From contig NZ_CP121197.1 of the NCBI RefSeq assembly GCF_029625215.1, positions 3,658,001 through 3,722,000 on the forward strand: a stretch of 64,000 bases of DNA. The letters are read 5' to 3'. The translations under genes were made by a program, and so were the position numbers. This document shows, piece by piece, positions 17,772 to 25,971 of this stretch. Every line of letters begins with the position of its first letter. Within the stretch, counting starts at the first letter, position 1. This DNA comes from Aurantibacillus circumpalustris. Lineage in GTDB: Bacteria > Bacteroidota > Bacteroidia > B-17B0 > Aurantibacillaceae. Under the pieces are notes generated by a model that saw only the letters and a list, made by a program, of their open reading frames with translations, made no database searches and was not told where the DNA came from.

Positions 17772-17836
17772 CAAATATCAATCTGTTTTCGTTGTACACC
17801 TATGAGAGGAATCAGAACTCTAGATGATATTTATCA
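17772..17836 (-). promoter_or_regulatory. divergent promoter, leftward half (coiled-coil gene)
   Basis: Minus-strand -7 element GATATTTG (17779-17772, five of six consensus bases). Box TGAGAGGAATCA (17803-17814) is centred 29.5 bp upstream of it, and box TGATATTTATCA (17825-17836) lies 22 bp beyond. Confidence 0.8.
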
Positions 17837-17867
17837 GTCCTAACCTAAAGCAGCTCATTTACCTTTG
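17803..17867 (+). promoter_or_regulatory. divergent promoter, rightward half (doxX operon)
   Basis: The plus-strand -7 element TAccTTTG is at 17860-17867. Box TGATATTTATCA (17825-17836) is centred exactly 29.5 bp upstream, and box TGAGAGGAATCA (17803-17814) lies 22 bp beyond. Proximal and distal roles are swapped relative to the leftward gene. Confidence 0.85.
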
Positions 17868-17889
17868 AATCAACTAAAAACTGAAAACT

Positions 17890-18306
17890 ATGGATTACTC
17901 TAACGTTCAAATTGCCGAGCTACTAGTACGTGTATTTGCTGGAATTCTCTTTATGCTCCAAGGCTACGATAAATTGTTTCACGTAAAAATGTCAGGTGTT
18001 ATAAACACTTTTGTACAGGATGCTGATCGCTACAACATTCCGCGACCACTCCTTAATTTGGTAGCTTATTATACAAGTATTGTTGAATTTATTGGTGGGA
18101 TCTTATTGATTCTTGGAATATTTACATCTTACACCTTATATGCATTGGGTTTAGATTTAATCTTGGTAGGATTCGCTTTTACATATATGTCACCGATGTG
18201 GGACATGAAATTTGTTTTTCCTCGTTTAGCAATGGTTGTAACCTTACTCCTAATGCCGGAAGAATATAATTATTTTAGTTTAGATCAATTATTAACAAAA
18301 AAATAA
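17890..18306 (+). CDS. DoxX family membrane protein
   Basis: The 138-residue protein has four predicted transmembrane helices and the DoxX opening LLVRVFAGILFMLQGYDKLFH. DoxX-like proteins are quinone-linked or thiol-redox membrane proteins of mostly unknown activity. It is first in a three-gene unit with the TerB-like and SVQV-family genes (gaps of 9 and 13 bp), driven by the tandem-box promoter. Confidence 0.85.
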   Translation: MDYSNVQIAELLVRVFAGILFMLQGYDKLFHVKMSGVINTFVQDADRYNIPRPLLNLVAYYTSIVEFIGGILLILGIFTSYTLYALGLDLILVGFAFTYMSPMWDMKFVFPRLAMVVTLLLMPEEYNYFSLDQLLTKK

Positions 18307-18315
18307 ATTGTTATC

Positions 18316-18717
18316 ATGGAAAATGTAAAACAATACTATAAAGAACTGGGTAAATTACTTTATGCCATAGCTATTGCTGACGGTGTTATACAGCCAGAAG
18401 AAAGAGAAAAATTACACCAATTGGTAATGAAAGAATTGGCACATCATGAAAAAACTTACGATTCATCTGGCATGAATCAAGCTTTTTATGTGGACTTTGA
18501 ATTTGAAAAATTAGAAAAGGAAGAGCCTAAATTAAATGGGACTGTGAAAGAATTTAACCACTTTGTAGAAAAAAATTTACAAGTTGGAGATAAAGAATTG
18601 ATAGATCTATCGTTAAAACTCATGGAAAATGTTGCCAATGCATATTCTAAAAAGCGCGAGAAAAGCATTATAGAACAAGTAAAATCGAACACTGATTTTC
18701 TTTTGAGTAAAAAATAA
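18316..18717 (+). CDS. TerB-like protein
   Basis: The 133-residue helical protein starts ELGKLLYAIAIADGVIQPEEREKL. This Asp/Glu-bearing opening helix is typical of TerB/DjlA-type domains, which bind metal or sense membrane stress. Expected to be cytoplasmic. It sits in an operon between doxX and the SVQV-family gene. Assignment rests on the N-terminal motif and helical pattern. Confidence 0.65.
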   Translation: MENVKQYYKELGKLLYAIAIADGVIQPEEREKLHQLVMKELAHHEKTYDSSGMNQAFYVDFEFEKLEKEEPKLNGTVKEFNHFVEKNLQVGDKELIDLSLKLMENVANAYSKKREKSIIEQVKSNTDFLLSKK

Positions 18718-18730
18718 AATTAACCTGAAA

Positions 18731-19111
18731 ATGCTTATTCTAAAACCTGATAAATTATCTGTTATACAGAAACAGTTTAATGATCGGTTCCCCTTTCTTA
18801 AACTTGATTTTTTTCAACAAGTGTCAAAATCATTTCCCACTAATACAAAACCTATTAGTCTCAACGACAATTTTCTAATTCAATCTTTTCCAGATAACAA
18901 CATCCGCTTTCTCATTAATGAACACATGTCAGTTATTTTTATCGAGCACCTATTTCTTCAACACTTTGGAATCTCTGTACAAGTTTTAAGAAAATCTGGA
19001 AACACCTGGTTGCAAGTAAAACTAACCAACCATTGGACACTAAGACGACAAAACGATGAAGGGGAAGAATTGAGTGGTTTAAATTACGTCAAAAAAAGAA
19101 AAATAGACTAA
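18731..19111 (+). CDS. uncharacterised SVQVxRKSGxxWL-family protein (copy 1)
   Basis: The 126-residue soluble protein is paralogous to the product of 22481-22870. Shared landmarks are FPFLKLDFF near residue 20, a central GISVQVLRKSGNTWLQ block near 80-95, and NHWTLRRQNDEGEELS near the end. I know no function for the family. Both copies are the last gene of a unit controlled by TGA-type boxes (doxX-terB here, universal stress protein there), so a redox or stationary-stress role is inferred from context. Confidence 0.75.
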   Translation: MLILKPDKLSVIQKQFNDRFPFLKLDFFQQVSKSFPTNTKPISLNDNFLIQSFPDNNIRFLINEHMSVIFIEHLFLQHFGISVQVLRKSGNTWLQVKLTNHWTLRRQNDEGEELSGLNYVKKRKID

Positions 19112-19158
19112 GAAATATCCAATTCTAATAATAAGTATTTAAGTATACTTCGTAATTC

Positions 19159-20217
19159 TTACGCTTTTAAATTTGCGAGTTTTGTTCGGTTTAAAATAGT
19201 AATGCTACTTCCTTTTATTTCAATTAGCTGATCGTGTTTAAAATCACTTAAAGTTCTAATCAGCGATTCTGTGGCCGTTCCCACCATGTTTGCCAAATCT
19301 TCGCGTGAAATAGAAATACTAAAGTTCTTATCTTTATCTTGTTCAAAACGTTCCTGTAGCTTCACTAAAGCATCGGCAACTCTTTTTCGTACCGAACTAT
19401 AAGCAAGGTTTACCAATTGTTTTTCTTTTTCTGCAATATTATCTGAAAGCATTTTTATAAAAATCTTCATCACTCCCATGTTGTTATACATCAATGAAAG
19501 AAAATCTTCTTTTGGAATTAAACAAACTTCACAATCATCCATTGCTTCCGCATTCTCAGCATAGGCCCCACCTTCTAATAAAGAAGTATATCCAAAAAAA
19601 TCACCTTCTTTATAAAGGGTTGTAATTAACTCTTTTCCATACTCATGTGATCTCGTTAATTTTACTTTTCCTTTGGAAAGAAAAAACAGATAAACCGGAT
19701 CGTTTCCCTCGCTATAAATAACATCCTTCTTTTTATAGGTCTTAATTCTTCTATCCGTGGAAAGTTTTTTTAAATCGTCTACCTTTCTTACTTCCTCAAA
19801 AAATTTATTCAAACCCTCAACGTTTTTAGAAAACTCGGCCTTTAAGATCTCAGCCTTTTTAAGACGGCTTTCGATGGCATTTAATAATTCTATATCGTCA
19901 AACGGTTTACTTATGTAATCGTCAGCGCCCATTTCCATGCCTTTTCGAAAATCAAGACGTTCAGTTTTAGCAGTTAAAAAAATAAAAGGAATGCTTGCCG
20001 TTTCCTGACTTTTATTTAACAAATGAATCACGCCATAACCGTCTAACACGGGCATCATAATATCGCAGATAATCAAATCGGGTTTCATTTTTTGAGCCAG
20101 CTCTACGCCTATTTTTCCATTCTCTGCCTGTAGTACCTTGTAGTTAGCGAGTTCCAGAATTTCTGCAGTATTCTCACGAACATCATTATTATCTTCAATA
20201 ATTAAAATGGTTTTCAT
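19159..20217 (-). CDS. response regulator with CheY receiver, cNMP-like and CRP helix-turn-helix domains
   Basis: The 352-residue fusion has a receiver domain (residues 1-120, phosphoacceptor Asp52 in IICDIMMP, Lys in FISKPFDD-type loop), a CRP-like beta-roll (about 150-265) and a CRP winged helix (about 285-350). The recognition helix GTATESLIRTLSDFK keeps the Glu and Arg that contact the TGA half-site in CRP/FNR proteins. I start at the ATG 20217 rather than the TTG at 20223; it follows the kinase stop codon by 2 bp. It is the best candidate to bind the TGAN-N4-NTCA boxes around it. Confidence 0.9.
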   Translation of the reverse strand: MKTILIIEDNNDVRENTAEILELANYKVLQAENGKIGVELAQKMKPDLIICDIMMPVLDGYGVIHLLNKSQETASIPFIFLTAKTERLDFRKGMEMGADDYISKPFDDIELLNAIESRLKKAEILKAEFSKNVEGLNKFFEEVRKVDDLKKLSTDRRIKTYKKKDVIYSEGNDPVYLFFLSKGKVKLTRSHEYGKELITTLYKEGDFFGYTSLLEGGAYAENAEAMDDCEVCLIPKEDFLSLMYNNMGVMKIFIKMLSDNIAEKEKQLVNLAYSSVRKRVADALVKLQERFEQDKDKNFSISISREDLANMVGTATESLIRTLSDFKHDQLIEIKGSSITILNRTKLANLKA

Positions 20218-20219
20218 AT

Positions 20220-21437
20220 TCAATTTTGTTTTTCGTTTGGTATTCTAATATAAAAAGTAGTGCCCTCTCCGAGTTCACTTTTAAATTCAATAGTTCCATT
20301 CATGCTTTCTAAGTATTTTACCACAATATTTAAGCCAAGACCAGTACCTTGAATATTAGTGGCATTCTTTGCCCTGAAAAAACGTTCAAACAAATGTTCC
20401 TGTTCTTCTTTAGGAATACCCATGCCTTTATCGGAAACTTCAATTTTGACTGTTTTGGGATCCACTTCAACATTTATCAGTATGGATTTATTTTCGGGCG
20501 AAAACTTAATTGCATTTGAAATAAGATTTAAAAGGATATTTCGTATCATTTGTTTGTCAAGCCAGGCAATAGATTCTCCCTCATTTACAAAATCTAACTT
20601 TTGTCCAGTTTTGAGAATGCCTTGCATTTCCTGTATCACCTCTGTTATCAGTAAAGGCAGGTCTAGTTCAACCTTTCTTACAAATACTTTTCCTTCATCT
20701 AATTTTTCAGCCGAAAGAAAATCATTCAAGATTAAGGTCATGTTAGTTACAGCCGACTTTATACGCTGAACATGTTTGCCTATTTTATCATCATTTGCAC
20801 CAGCTTTGTATTTATCAACCAACGAAATAGAAGACAATATCGTACTTAAAGGCGTTCTGAATTCATGAGAAGCCATGGTAACAAAACGCGACTTCATGTC
20901 ATTAAGTCCTTTCTCCGCTTCTAATGCCAAACTTAATTTCTCCTTCGAACTCTCTAATTCTATTAAGGCTTCATGCAACACTTTTGTTCTTTCATCTACT
21001 TTTTTCTCTAAATCTTGGTTTAGCTTAATTACATTGGCTTCGTGCCTTTTACGCTCTGTGATATCAATCACAAAAGCAATTACAAAAGTTTCTTCTCCTT
21101 GTTTAAAATAAGAAAGACTGATTTCTACTGGGAATTCAGAATTATCCTTTCTTCTGGCGTACAAATCCATGTTTTTACCCATGGAACGGGCATGCGGATT
21201 TTGATTATAGTTTTCCCTATTTTTCACATGCGAGTTACTATATTTTCTAGGCACTAAATCTTCGATTACTTTTCCGAGAAGCTCGCCATCAGAAAAGCCA
21301 AAGAGACGTTCGGAACTAGGATTTGCTCTTAAAATCTCTCCCTTTTTGTTTGAAATAATAATTCCTTCAGTAGCATGCTCAAAAAGTGCGTTCAGGCTCT
21401 CCATACGAAAGTTATTTTTTGAGTCTAATTTAGACAT
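20220..21437 (-). CDS. PAS-domain sensor histidine kinase
   Basis: The 405-residue cytoplasmic kinase has one PAS domain (about 15-135), a short coiled coil, HisKA (phosphoacceptor His in MASHEFRTPLST, near 195) and HATPase (N box NLISNAIKFSP, G1 DKGMGIP, G2 GTGLGLNI). The PAS has a His (in KYSNSH) at the position that aligns by eye with the haem ligand of FixL, but this His also occurs in PAS domains not known to bind haem. There is no transmembrane segment. The kinase is directly followed by the response regulator-CRP gene. An alternative GTG start lies at 21443. Confidence 0.9.
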   Translation of the reverse strand: MSKLDSKNNFRMESLNALFEHATEGIIISNKKGEILRANPSSERLFGFSDGELLGKVIEDLVPRKYSNSHVKNRENYNQNPHARSMGKNMDLYARRKDNSEFPVEISLSYFKQGEETFVIAFVIDITERKRHEANVIKLNQDLEKKVDERTKVLHEALIELESSKEKLSLALEAEKGLNDMKSRFVTMASHEFRTPLSTILSSISLVDKYKAGANDDKIGKHVQRIKSAVTNMTLILNDFLSAEKLDEGKVFVRKVELDLPLLITEVIQEMQGILKTGQKLDFVNEGESIAWLDKQMIRNILLNLISNAIKFSPENKSILINVEVDPKTVKIEVSDKGMGIPKEEQEHLFERFFRAKNATNIQGTGLGLNIVVKYLESMNGTIEFKSELGEGTTFYIRIPNEKQN

Positions 21438-21469
21438 TTTCACCGACTGTATTTGAATTATTTAAATCA

Positions 21470-21534
21470 TGAAATTCCCACCTTTTTAGAAGGTACTGCC
21501 TGAGCTTTATCAGTAACCTATATGATTTAAATCA
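21470..21534 (-). promoter_or_regulatory. tandem CRP/FNR-type boxes upstream of the kinase/regulator operon
   Basis: Boxes TGAGCTTTATCA (21501-21512) and TGATTTAAATCA (21523-21534) are 22 bp apart. The expected -7 position on the minus strand (21477-21470) reads GAATTTCA, which is a weak match. The spacing suggests autoregulation even though the core promoter is poor. Confidence 0.65.
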
Positions 21535-21546
21535 TATCTAACTTTC

Positions 21547-21611
21547 TGAGCAAGATCATGTTTGGAACTGACAGTCATCATAAACAATTAGAATTGACAC
21601 CGCTACCTTTA
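21547..21611 (+). promoter_or_regulatory. tandem CRP/FNR-type boxes and -7 element (universal stress gene)
   Basis: TGAGCAAGATCA (21547-21558) and TGACAGTCATCA (21569-21580) are 22 bp apart. The proximal centre is 29.5 bp before TAccTTTA (21604-21611). Confidence 0.85.
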
Positions 21612-21643
21612 CAACAGATTAGAATTAAGAAATCAAAATTATT

Positions 21644-22468
21644 ATGAAAAACATACTTGCCGCCACCGATTTTTCACGAGCTTCTAGAAATGCTCTCAAC
21701 TATGCTGCTGAATTTGCTAAGAAAAACAAAGCAAAACTTATCCTCTTTCATTCCTATTTGCCCCCGGTAATAGTTTCGGACGTACCCGTTATTATACCTT
21801 TTGAAGAACTTGAAAAAAAAGCTATGAAGGCTCTGCACAGAATCGCTAAGAGTTTATCGTTAAAATATGGTAGGTTTTTAGAAATAGAAATGGTATGTAA
21901 GTATGGTTTACCCCTCGATGCTATTAAGAGTTTTTCAAAAGAAAGAAAAATAGATTTTATTGTGATGGGAATGCAGGGGGCTGGACTAATTGAAGAACGA
22001 TTGGTGGGCAGTACGGCCACAGAATTGATTTCCGAATCAAAAATTCCGGTTATTACAGTTGGAAAAAGAATAAAATATAAACCGCTTAAGAAAATAGTTT
22101 TTGCAAGCGATTTAAATGAGATTAACGATAAAAACATTTTAAATCCTCTAAAGGAAATTAGTGAATTATTTAAATCTCACATTTATATTTTGAATGTAAT
22201 TAAAGACGATAAAACGCTGCCAACAATAAGCGAGGCGGTAGCCGGTATAAAACTCGAAAATGTCTTAAAAGGCTATAAACACAGTTTTTGTTCAGTTGAA
22301 AATAAAAACGTTGCGGATGGCATAAACGCCTTTATTAAAAAAAATAAAATGGATTTAGTGGTAATGATGCCACGTAAACACTCGTTTTTTAAATCTTTAT
22401 TTAAGGAACGTGAAACTAAAAAGGTGGCATTTCATACCACTGTACCCATGCTCACTTTACAAGATTAA
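21644..22468 (+). CDS. universal stress protein, tandem UspA domains
   Basis: The 274-residue protein has two Usp domains. The first (1-140) is complete, with ILAATDFSRASRNALNYAAEFA and the ATP-binding GMQGAGLIEERLVGSTATELI motif (G-2x-G-9x-G type). The second (about 150-274) is degenerate and lacks the clear nucleotide loop. Tandem Usp proteins are induced by respiratory arrest and starvation in many bacteria. It is followed after 12 bp by the SVQV-family gene copy 2 and is divergent from the kinase/regulator operon, with both promoters carrying tandem boxes. Confidence 0.92.
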   Translation: MKNILAATDFSRASRNALNYAAEFAKKNKAKLILFHSYLPPVIVSDVPVIIPFEELEKKAMKALHRIAKSLSLKYGRFLEIEMVCKYGLPLDAIKSFSKERKIDFIVMGMQGAGLIEERLVGSTATELISESKIPVITVGKRIKYKPLKKIVFASDLNEINDKNILNPLKEISELFKSHIYILNVIKDDKTLPTISEAVAGIKLENVLKGYKHSFCSVENKNVADGINAFIKKNKMDLVVMMPRKHSFFKSLFKERETKKVAFHTTVPMLTLQD

Positions 22469-22480
22469 TCTATTCAAATT

Positions 22481-22870
22481 ATGACCATAACTATCAACGA
22501 CCACAGAAAGATCCACGCGATCCAGGAAGAATTTACCTCAGTCTTTCCATTTTTAAAACTCGAGTTTTTTTCAAAACCGCATACACAGGGCGGCGCTTCA
22601 CCCAAAAAGCTGATGAAAAACAGTAGTCACACTTTAGGCGAATGCAGAACCATTCATAATAATGGTAACATATCGATTACACCGCAAATGACAGTTAACG
22701 ATCTGGAACAACGTTTTAGTGATGTGTATGGCTTAAGTGTACAGGTATTCAGAAAATCTGGTAGCAGTTGGCTTGAAACAACCGTGACCGATGCCTGGAC
22801 TTTAGAAGAACAAAATCAGCAGGGAGAATCTTTAAGTCACGCGTTTAGTACTCGACCTGAGAAAAGATAA
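22481..22870 (+). CDS. uncharacterised SVQVxRKSGxxWL-family protein (copy 2)
   Basis: The 129-residue paralogue of 18731-19111 has FPFLKLEFF near residue 22, GLSVQVFRKSGSSWLE near 84-99 and DAWTLEEQNQQGESLS after it. The central 30 residues differ between copies. No signal peptide or membrane segment. It is co-transcribed with the universal stress gene. Function unknown. Confidence 0.75.
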   Translation: MTITINDHRKIHAIQEEFTSVFPFLKLEFFSKPHTQGGASPKKLMKNSSHTLGECRTIHNNGNISITPQMTVNDLEQRFSDVYGLSVQVFRKSGSSWLETTVTDAWTLEEQNQQGESLSHAFSTRPEKR

Positions 22871-22916
22871 TTACATTCATTTTTTGCACGAAGGCACTTT
22901 ATACATTTCAAAAATC

Positions 22917-23050
22917 AGAGGCTGTCTCAAAAGCCTAATTTTGCAGTCATTCTGAACTTGTTTCAGAATCTGTTTTCCTGCAAAATTAGTCCTCCCAGAG
23001 ATGCTGAAATAAATTCAGCATGACTTTTCGGGGCTTTTGAGACAGCCTCT
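22917..23050. terminator. large nested palindrome, terminator-like
   Basis: The outer arms 22917-22935 and 23032-23050 form a perfect 19-bp stem (AGAGGCTGTCTC...). Inside, 22936-22946 pairs with 22978-22988. The interior contains two inverted copies of one motif, GTCATnCTGAA...TTTCAGnATCT (about 22946-22970, and 23000-23023 on the opposite strand). The Bacteroidota-like outer stem should end the stress transcript, while the interior looks like inserted palindromic repeats. Confidence 0.65.
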
Positions 23051-23076
23051 TTATGATAAAAAAAATTGACATAATA

Positions 23077-23211
23077 TCAAGTAGAAACTTCAGGTACAAA
23101 AGTTTTGTAAACGATTTGCTCGTTTCGCCAATTGGCTATTGAAATATACCCGCCTGGATTAATCTCCCATACATTCTTTTGCAACGATTGTAATTTACTC
23201 AAAACTGACAT
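23077..23211 (-). CDS. possible 44-residue small protein
   Basis: A minus-strand frame from ATG 23211 to TGA 23077 encodes MSVLSKLQSLQKNVWEINPG and continues with a polar, Trp-containing sequence that looks protein-like. No family recognised. Its start codon lies inside the distal regulatory box of the PAS kinase promoter. It may be a remnant of a longer gene rather than an expressed one. Confidence 0.3.
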   Translation of the reverse strand: MSVLSKLQSLQKNVWEINPGGYISIANWRNEQIVYKTFVPEVST

Positions 23212-23270
23212 TAATCACCTAGCGTTCTGACCTTCATCAGACATCACTTGCCTTTCCAAACCTACTTTTG
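23206..23270 (+). promoter_or_regulatory. tandem CRP/FNR-type boxes and -7 element (PAS kinase gene)
   Basis: TGACATTAATCA (23206-23217) and TGACCTTCATCA (23228-23239) are 22 bp apart. The proximal centre is 29.5 bp before TActTTTG (23263-23270). Confidence 0.88.
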
Positions 23271-23317
23271 TTTAAGTATATAACTATTTATATACCTATA
23301 TATTTAAACTATTTTTT

Positions 23318-25432
23318 ATGGGCAGAATCGAAAGCAGCGTTCAAAAATTATTTCAGAATAAAATATCGTTCATTTATCGGCTCTCAGCTTGCCTCCTTAT
23401 AGCTATCACAGCAACGCTTGCAATTTTTGATTTGTCTTCTGTTCTGTTTCTAAAACTCGCATTTACGGCAATTCTTGTGGGTGAAATAATCGTTGCAAGT
23501 TTATCTTATATCAAAGTGCGTCGAGATTCTGTTATCAGTTCTGAATCAAAAGCAGAGTTAGAAAAAACTTTAAGAGAAATTTCCGATTACAAATATGCGC
23601 TGGAGGAATCTTCAATCGTTGCCATTACCAATCAAAAAGGCATTATTATGTATGCCAACGATAACTTTTGTAAAATTTCTCAATATAGTCGTGAAGAATT
23701 AATTGGAAAAGATCACCGCATTGTCAACTCAGGTCATCATTCTGCCGAATTCATTCAAAATTTATGGAAGACGATTGCAAGAGGTAAAATCTGGAAGGGC
23801 GAATTGAAAAACAAAGCGAAAGATGGAAGCTATTACTGGGTTGATACCAGCATTGTTCCGTTCCTGGATAATAATGGCAAACCATATCAATATCTGGTAA
23901 TCCGTTCAGACATTTCAAAACGTAAAAATTCAGAAGAGGCGCTTAGAATCTCAAAATCAAATCTTAAAACAATTTTTGAGAATACGGATAGCGGTTACAT
24001 TTTAATGAATGATACGTTTGAAATTGTGTCCTTTAACAAACTCGCTGAAAAATTTTCCGTTCATAGTTTTGGCCTTTCAGGTACAGTAGGAAAGTGTATA
24101 TTGGATTACTTTCCGGCACATAGAAAAGATTTGTTAAAAGGGTATATGTGTAAAGTTTTGCAGGGCGAAAAAGTACAATATGAAATAAGCTACCCACAAA
24201 GCGACGGGAAGATTACTTGGTTTGCCGTTTCACTCTTTCCAATTAATTGTGTAGAAAAAACGTGCAGAGGCCTTATTATGAAAATATCAGATATTACCCA
24301 GAAAAAACTTGCTGAAAAGAAAATTAAAGAAGCTGCTGCCAATCTATCAGCTATTATAGAAAACACCGACACTGCTATTTATTCACTTGATAACAATCTG
24401 AGGTATGTTACATTTAATAAAAGACTCAGATACCTATTAAAACAAGTCTATAACTTAGAAATTAAAGAGGGTGATCATGTTTTTAGTTTTCTGGAAAAAC
24501 TGGAACCAGAAGAAGTGTCGTACTGGGAAAATGTGTATGCTGAAGCGTTGAGCGGCAAAACACTTAAATTCGAAAAAGAATTTAAAATTCCGGGCTTCGA
24601 AAGCCATATTAGTTTTTCAATTTATCCTATTTTGGAAAGTGGAACCGTTATTGGACTTTCTTGTTTTACACAAGATATTACCGAACAAAAAAAAGAAGAG
24701 CTTCACAAGAAAAAAATGGCACAGGATTTAATTCAGCGTAATAAAGGGCTTGAACAATTTTCATATATCATTTCTCATAATCTGAGGGCTCCTGTTGCTA
24801 ACATACTTGGTTTGTCGCATGTATTACGAGAAAATAATCTCACACTCACAGAAAAGAAAAAATCTGAAGACTACTTATTTACAGCCGTAGAAAAATTAGA
24901 CACCATCGTAAAAGATCTAAATCACATTGTAGATATTAAAAGGGATATTAGTGAAAAAAGAGAAGCGCTTACTTTTTCTGAAATTGTTAAAAATATTGAG
25001 ACCAGCATATATGATCAAATTGAAAAAAACAATGTGGAGATTTCTACTGATTTTTCGGCGATTGATAATTTCTATTCCATCAAGGGTTACTTTCACAATA
25101 TTTTTTACAATCTAATCACAAACAGCATTAAATACTCGCAGCCCTTTTCAGTTCCAAAAATTAACATCAGAAGTTCTATTGAAGATGGAAAACTACATCT
25201 GTTTTTTAATGACAATGGAATAGGTATTGACCTGGAAAGACATAATGAAAAACTATTTGGACTGTATAACCGATTTCACATACATACTGAGGGAAAGGGA
25301 ATGGGATTATTTTTAGTAAAAACGCAAGTTGAAACTCTTGGTGGAAAAATAACTGTTAGCAGCAGCGTAAACAAAGGAACAGAATTTGTGTTGCAATTTG
25401 ATTTGGAAAGCGACATGAAAATTGCTGGTTAG
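23318..25432 (+). CDS. membrane-bound multi-PAS sensor histidine kinase
   Basis: The 704-residue kinase has two N-terminal transmembrane helices (about 20-70), PAS 1 (about 95-205), PAS 2 (about 210-335) and PAS 3 (about 340-460). The HisKA domain has His487 in ISHNLRAPVANI, and a HATPase domain (NSIKYSQP, NDNGIGID, GKGMGLFLVK) completes it. The SHNLRAP phosphoacceptor box is common in Bacteroidota PAS kinases. PAS 1 includes the DITKRK-like C-cap (SDISKRK). No partner regulator gene is adjacent. A tandem-box promoter implies that it is made under the same conditions as the universal stress protein. Confidence 0.9.
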   Translation: MGRIESSVQKLFQNKISFIYRLSACLLIAITATLAIFDLSSVLFLKLAFTAILVGEIIVASLSYIKVRRDSVISSESKAELEKTLREISDYKYALEESSIVAITNQKGIIMYANDNFCKISQYSREELIGKDHRIVNSGHHSAEFIQNLWKTIARGKIWKGELKNKAKDGSYYWVDTSIVPFLDNNGKPYQYLVIRSDISKRKNSEEALRISKSNLKTIFENTDSGYILMNDTFEIVSFNKLAEKFSVHSFGLSGTVGKCILDYFPAHRKDLLKGYMCKVLQGEKVQYEISYPQSDGKITWFAVSLFPINCVEKTCRGLIMKISDITQKKLAEKKIKEAAANLSAIIENTDTAIYSLDNNLRYVTFNKRLRYLLKQVYNLEIKEGDHVFSFLEKLEPEEVSYWENVYAEALSGKTLKFEKEFKIPGFESHISFSIYPILESGTVIGLSCFTQDITEQKKEELHKKKMAQDLIQRNKGLEQFSYIISHNLRAPVANILGLSHVLRENNLTLTEKKKSEDYLFTAVEKLDTIVKDLNHIVDIKRDISEKREALTFSEIVKNIETSIYDQIEKNNVEISTDFSAIDNFYSIKGYFHNIFYNLITNSIKYSQPFSVPKINIRSSIEDGKLHLFFNDNGIGIDLERHNEKLFGLYNRFHIHTEGKGMGLFLVKTQVETLGGKITVSSSVNKGTEFVLQFDLESDMKIAG

Positions 25433-25484
25433 ACGCGCTAATGTTTTAATCACATTTAATTCTAGACGTGTTGCTGTTAATACA

Positions 25485-25549
25485 TGACTATTATCATGTG
25501 CCTAAATGACAATCATCACTATGGTTGGTGTGACTCTACTTTAATTTTG
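25485..25549 (+). promoter_or_regulatory. tandem CRP/FNR-type boxes and -7 element (arsR-like gene)
   Basis: TGACTATTATCA (25485-25496) and TGACAATCATCA (25507-25518) are 22 bp apart. The proximal centre is 29.5 bp before TAatTTTG (25542-25549). Confidence 0.88.
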
Positions 25550-25650
25550 ATGTAATTTATTTTTTAGTTTGCTAGATTTTGCCTTTAGGAGAAATGCAAA
25601 GATTCAACGACTTAAAAATGAAACTAAAATTAATAGAGTAGACACGCTTA

Positions 25651-25967
25651 TGAATTCACAAAGAAATTGGTTTAATACAAAAGAATTAATTGAGTTAACC
25701 GCCATGCTAAAGTCACTTGGTCATTCTTCACGAATTTCAATTATGTATCTCCTTTGTAACAATACCGAGAAAAAAATGACCGTAAAAACCATTTACGAAC
25801 TATTAAAAATGCCACAACCGGTAATCTCAAGACATTTAGGCATTCTAAGAAACAGCGGTTTAATAAACCGCCTTCTTGTAGGTAATCACACCTATTACAA
25901 ATTAAATGAAAAGAATGTCCTTGCTCGGAAAATCGCTAACTGCTTTTCATCCATAGATAAACCCTAA
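25651..25967 (+). CDS. ArsR family winged-helix regulator
   Basis: The ArsR-type domain covers the protein: ELTAMLKSLGHSSRISIMYLL, recognition region LKMPQPVISRHLGILRNSGLINR, wing NHTYYKLNEKN. The ELCVCDL-type metal-binding cysteines of ArsR/SmtB are absent, so the inducer is probably not a metal bound there. I prefer ATG 25651 (105 residues). A longer frame from a TTG at 25569 adds a basic tail with little support. A decayed TauE/SafE permease gene directly follows, and this regulator may once have controlled it. Confidence 0.85.
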
Positions 25968-25971
25968 TTGA

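Noticed and set aside
20359-22137. Several 70-136-residue frames opposite the sensor kinase and universal stress genes
   Set aside because: They are antisense shadows: low-complexity Ser/Phe/Lys translations covering well-identified genes.
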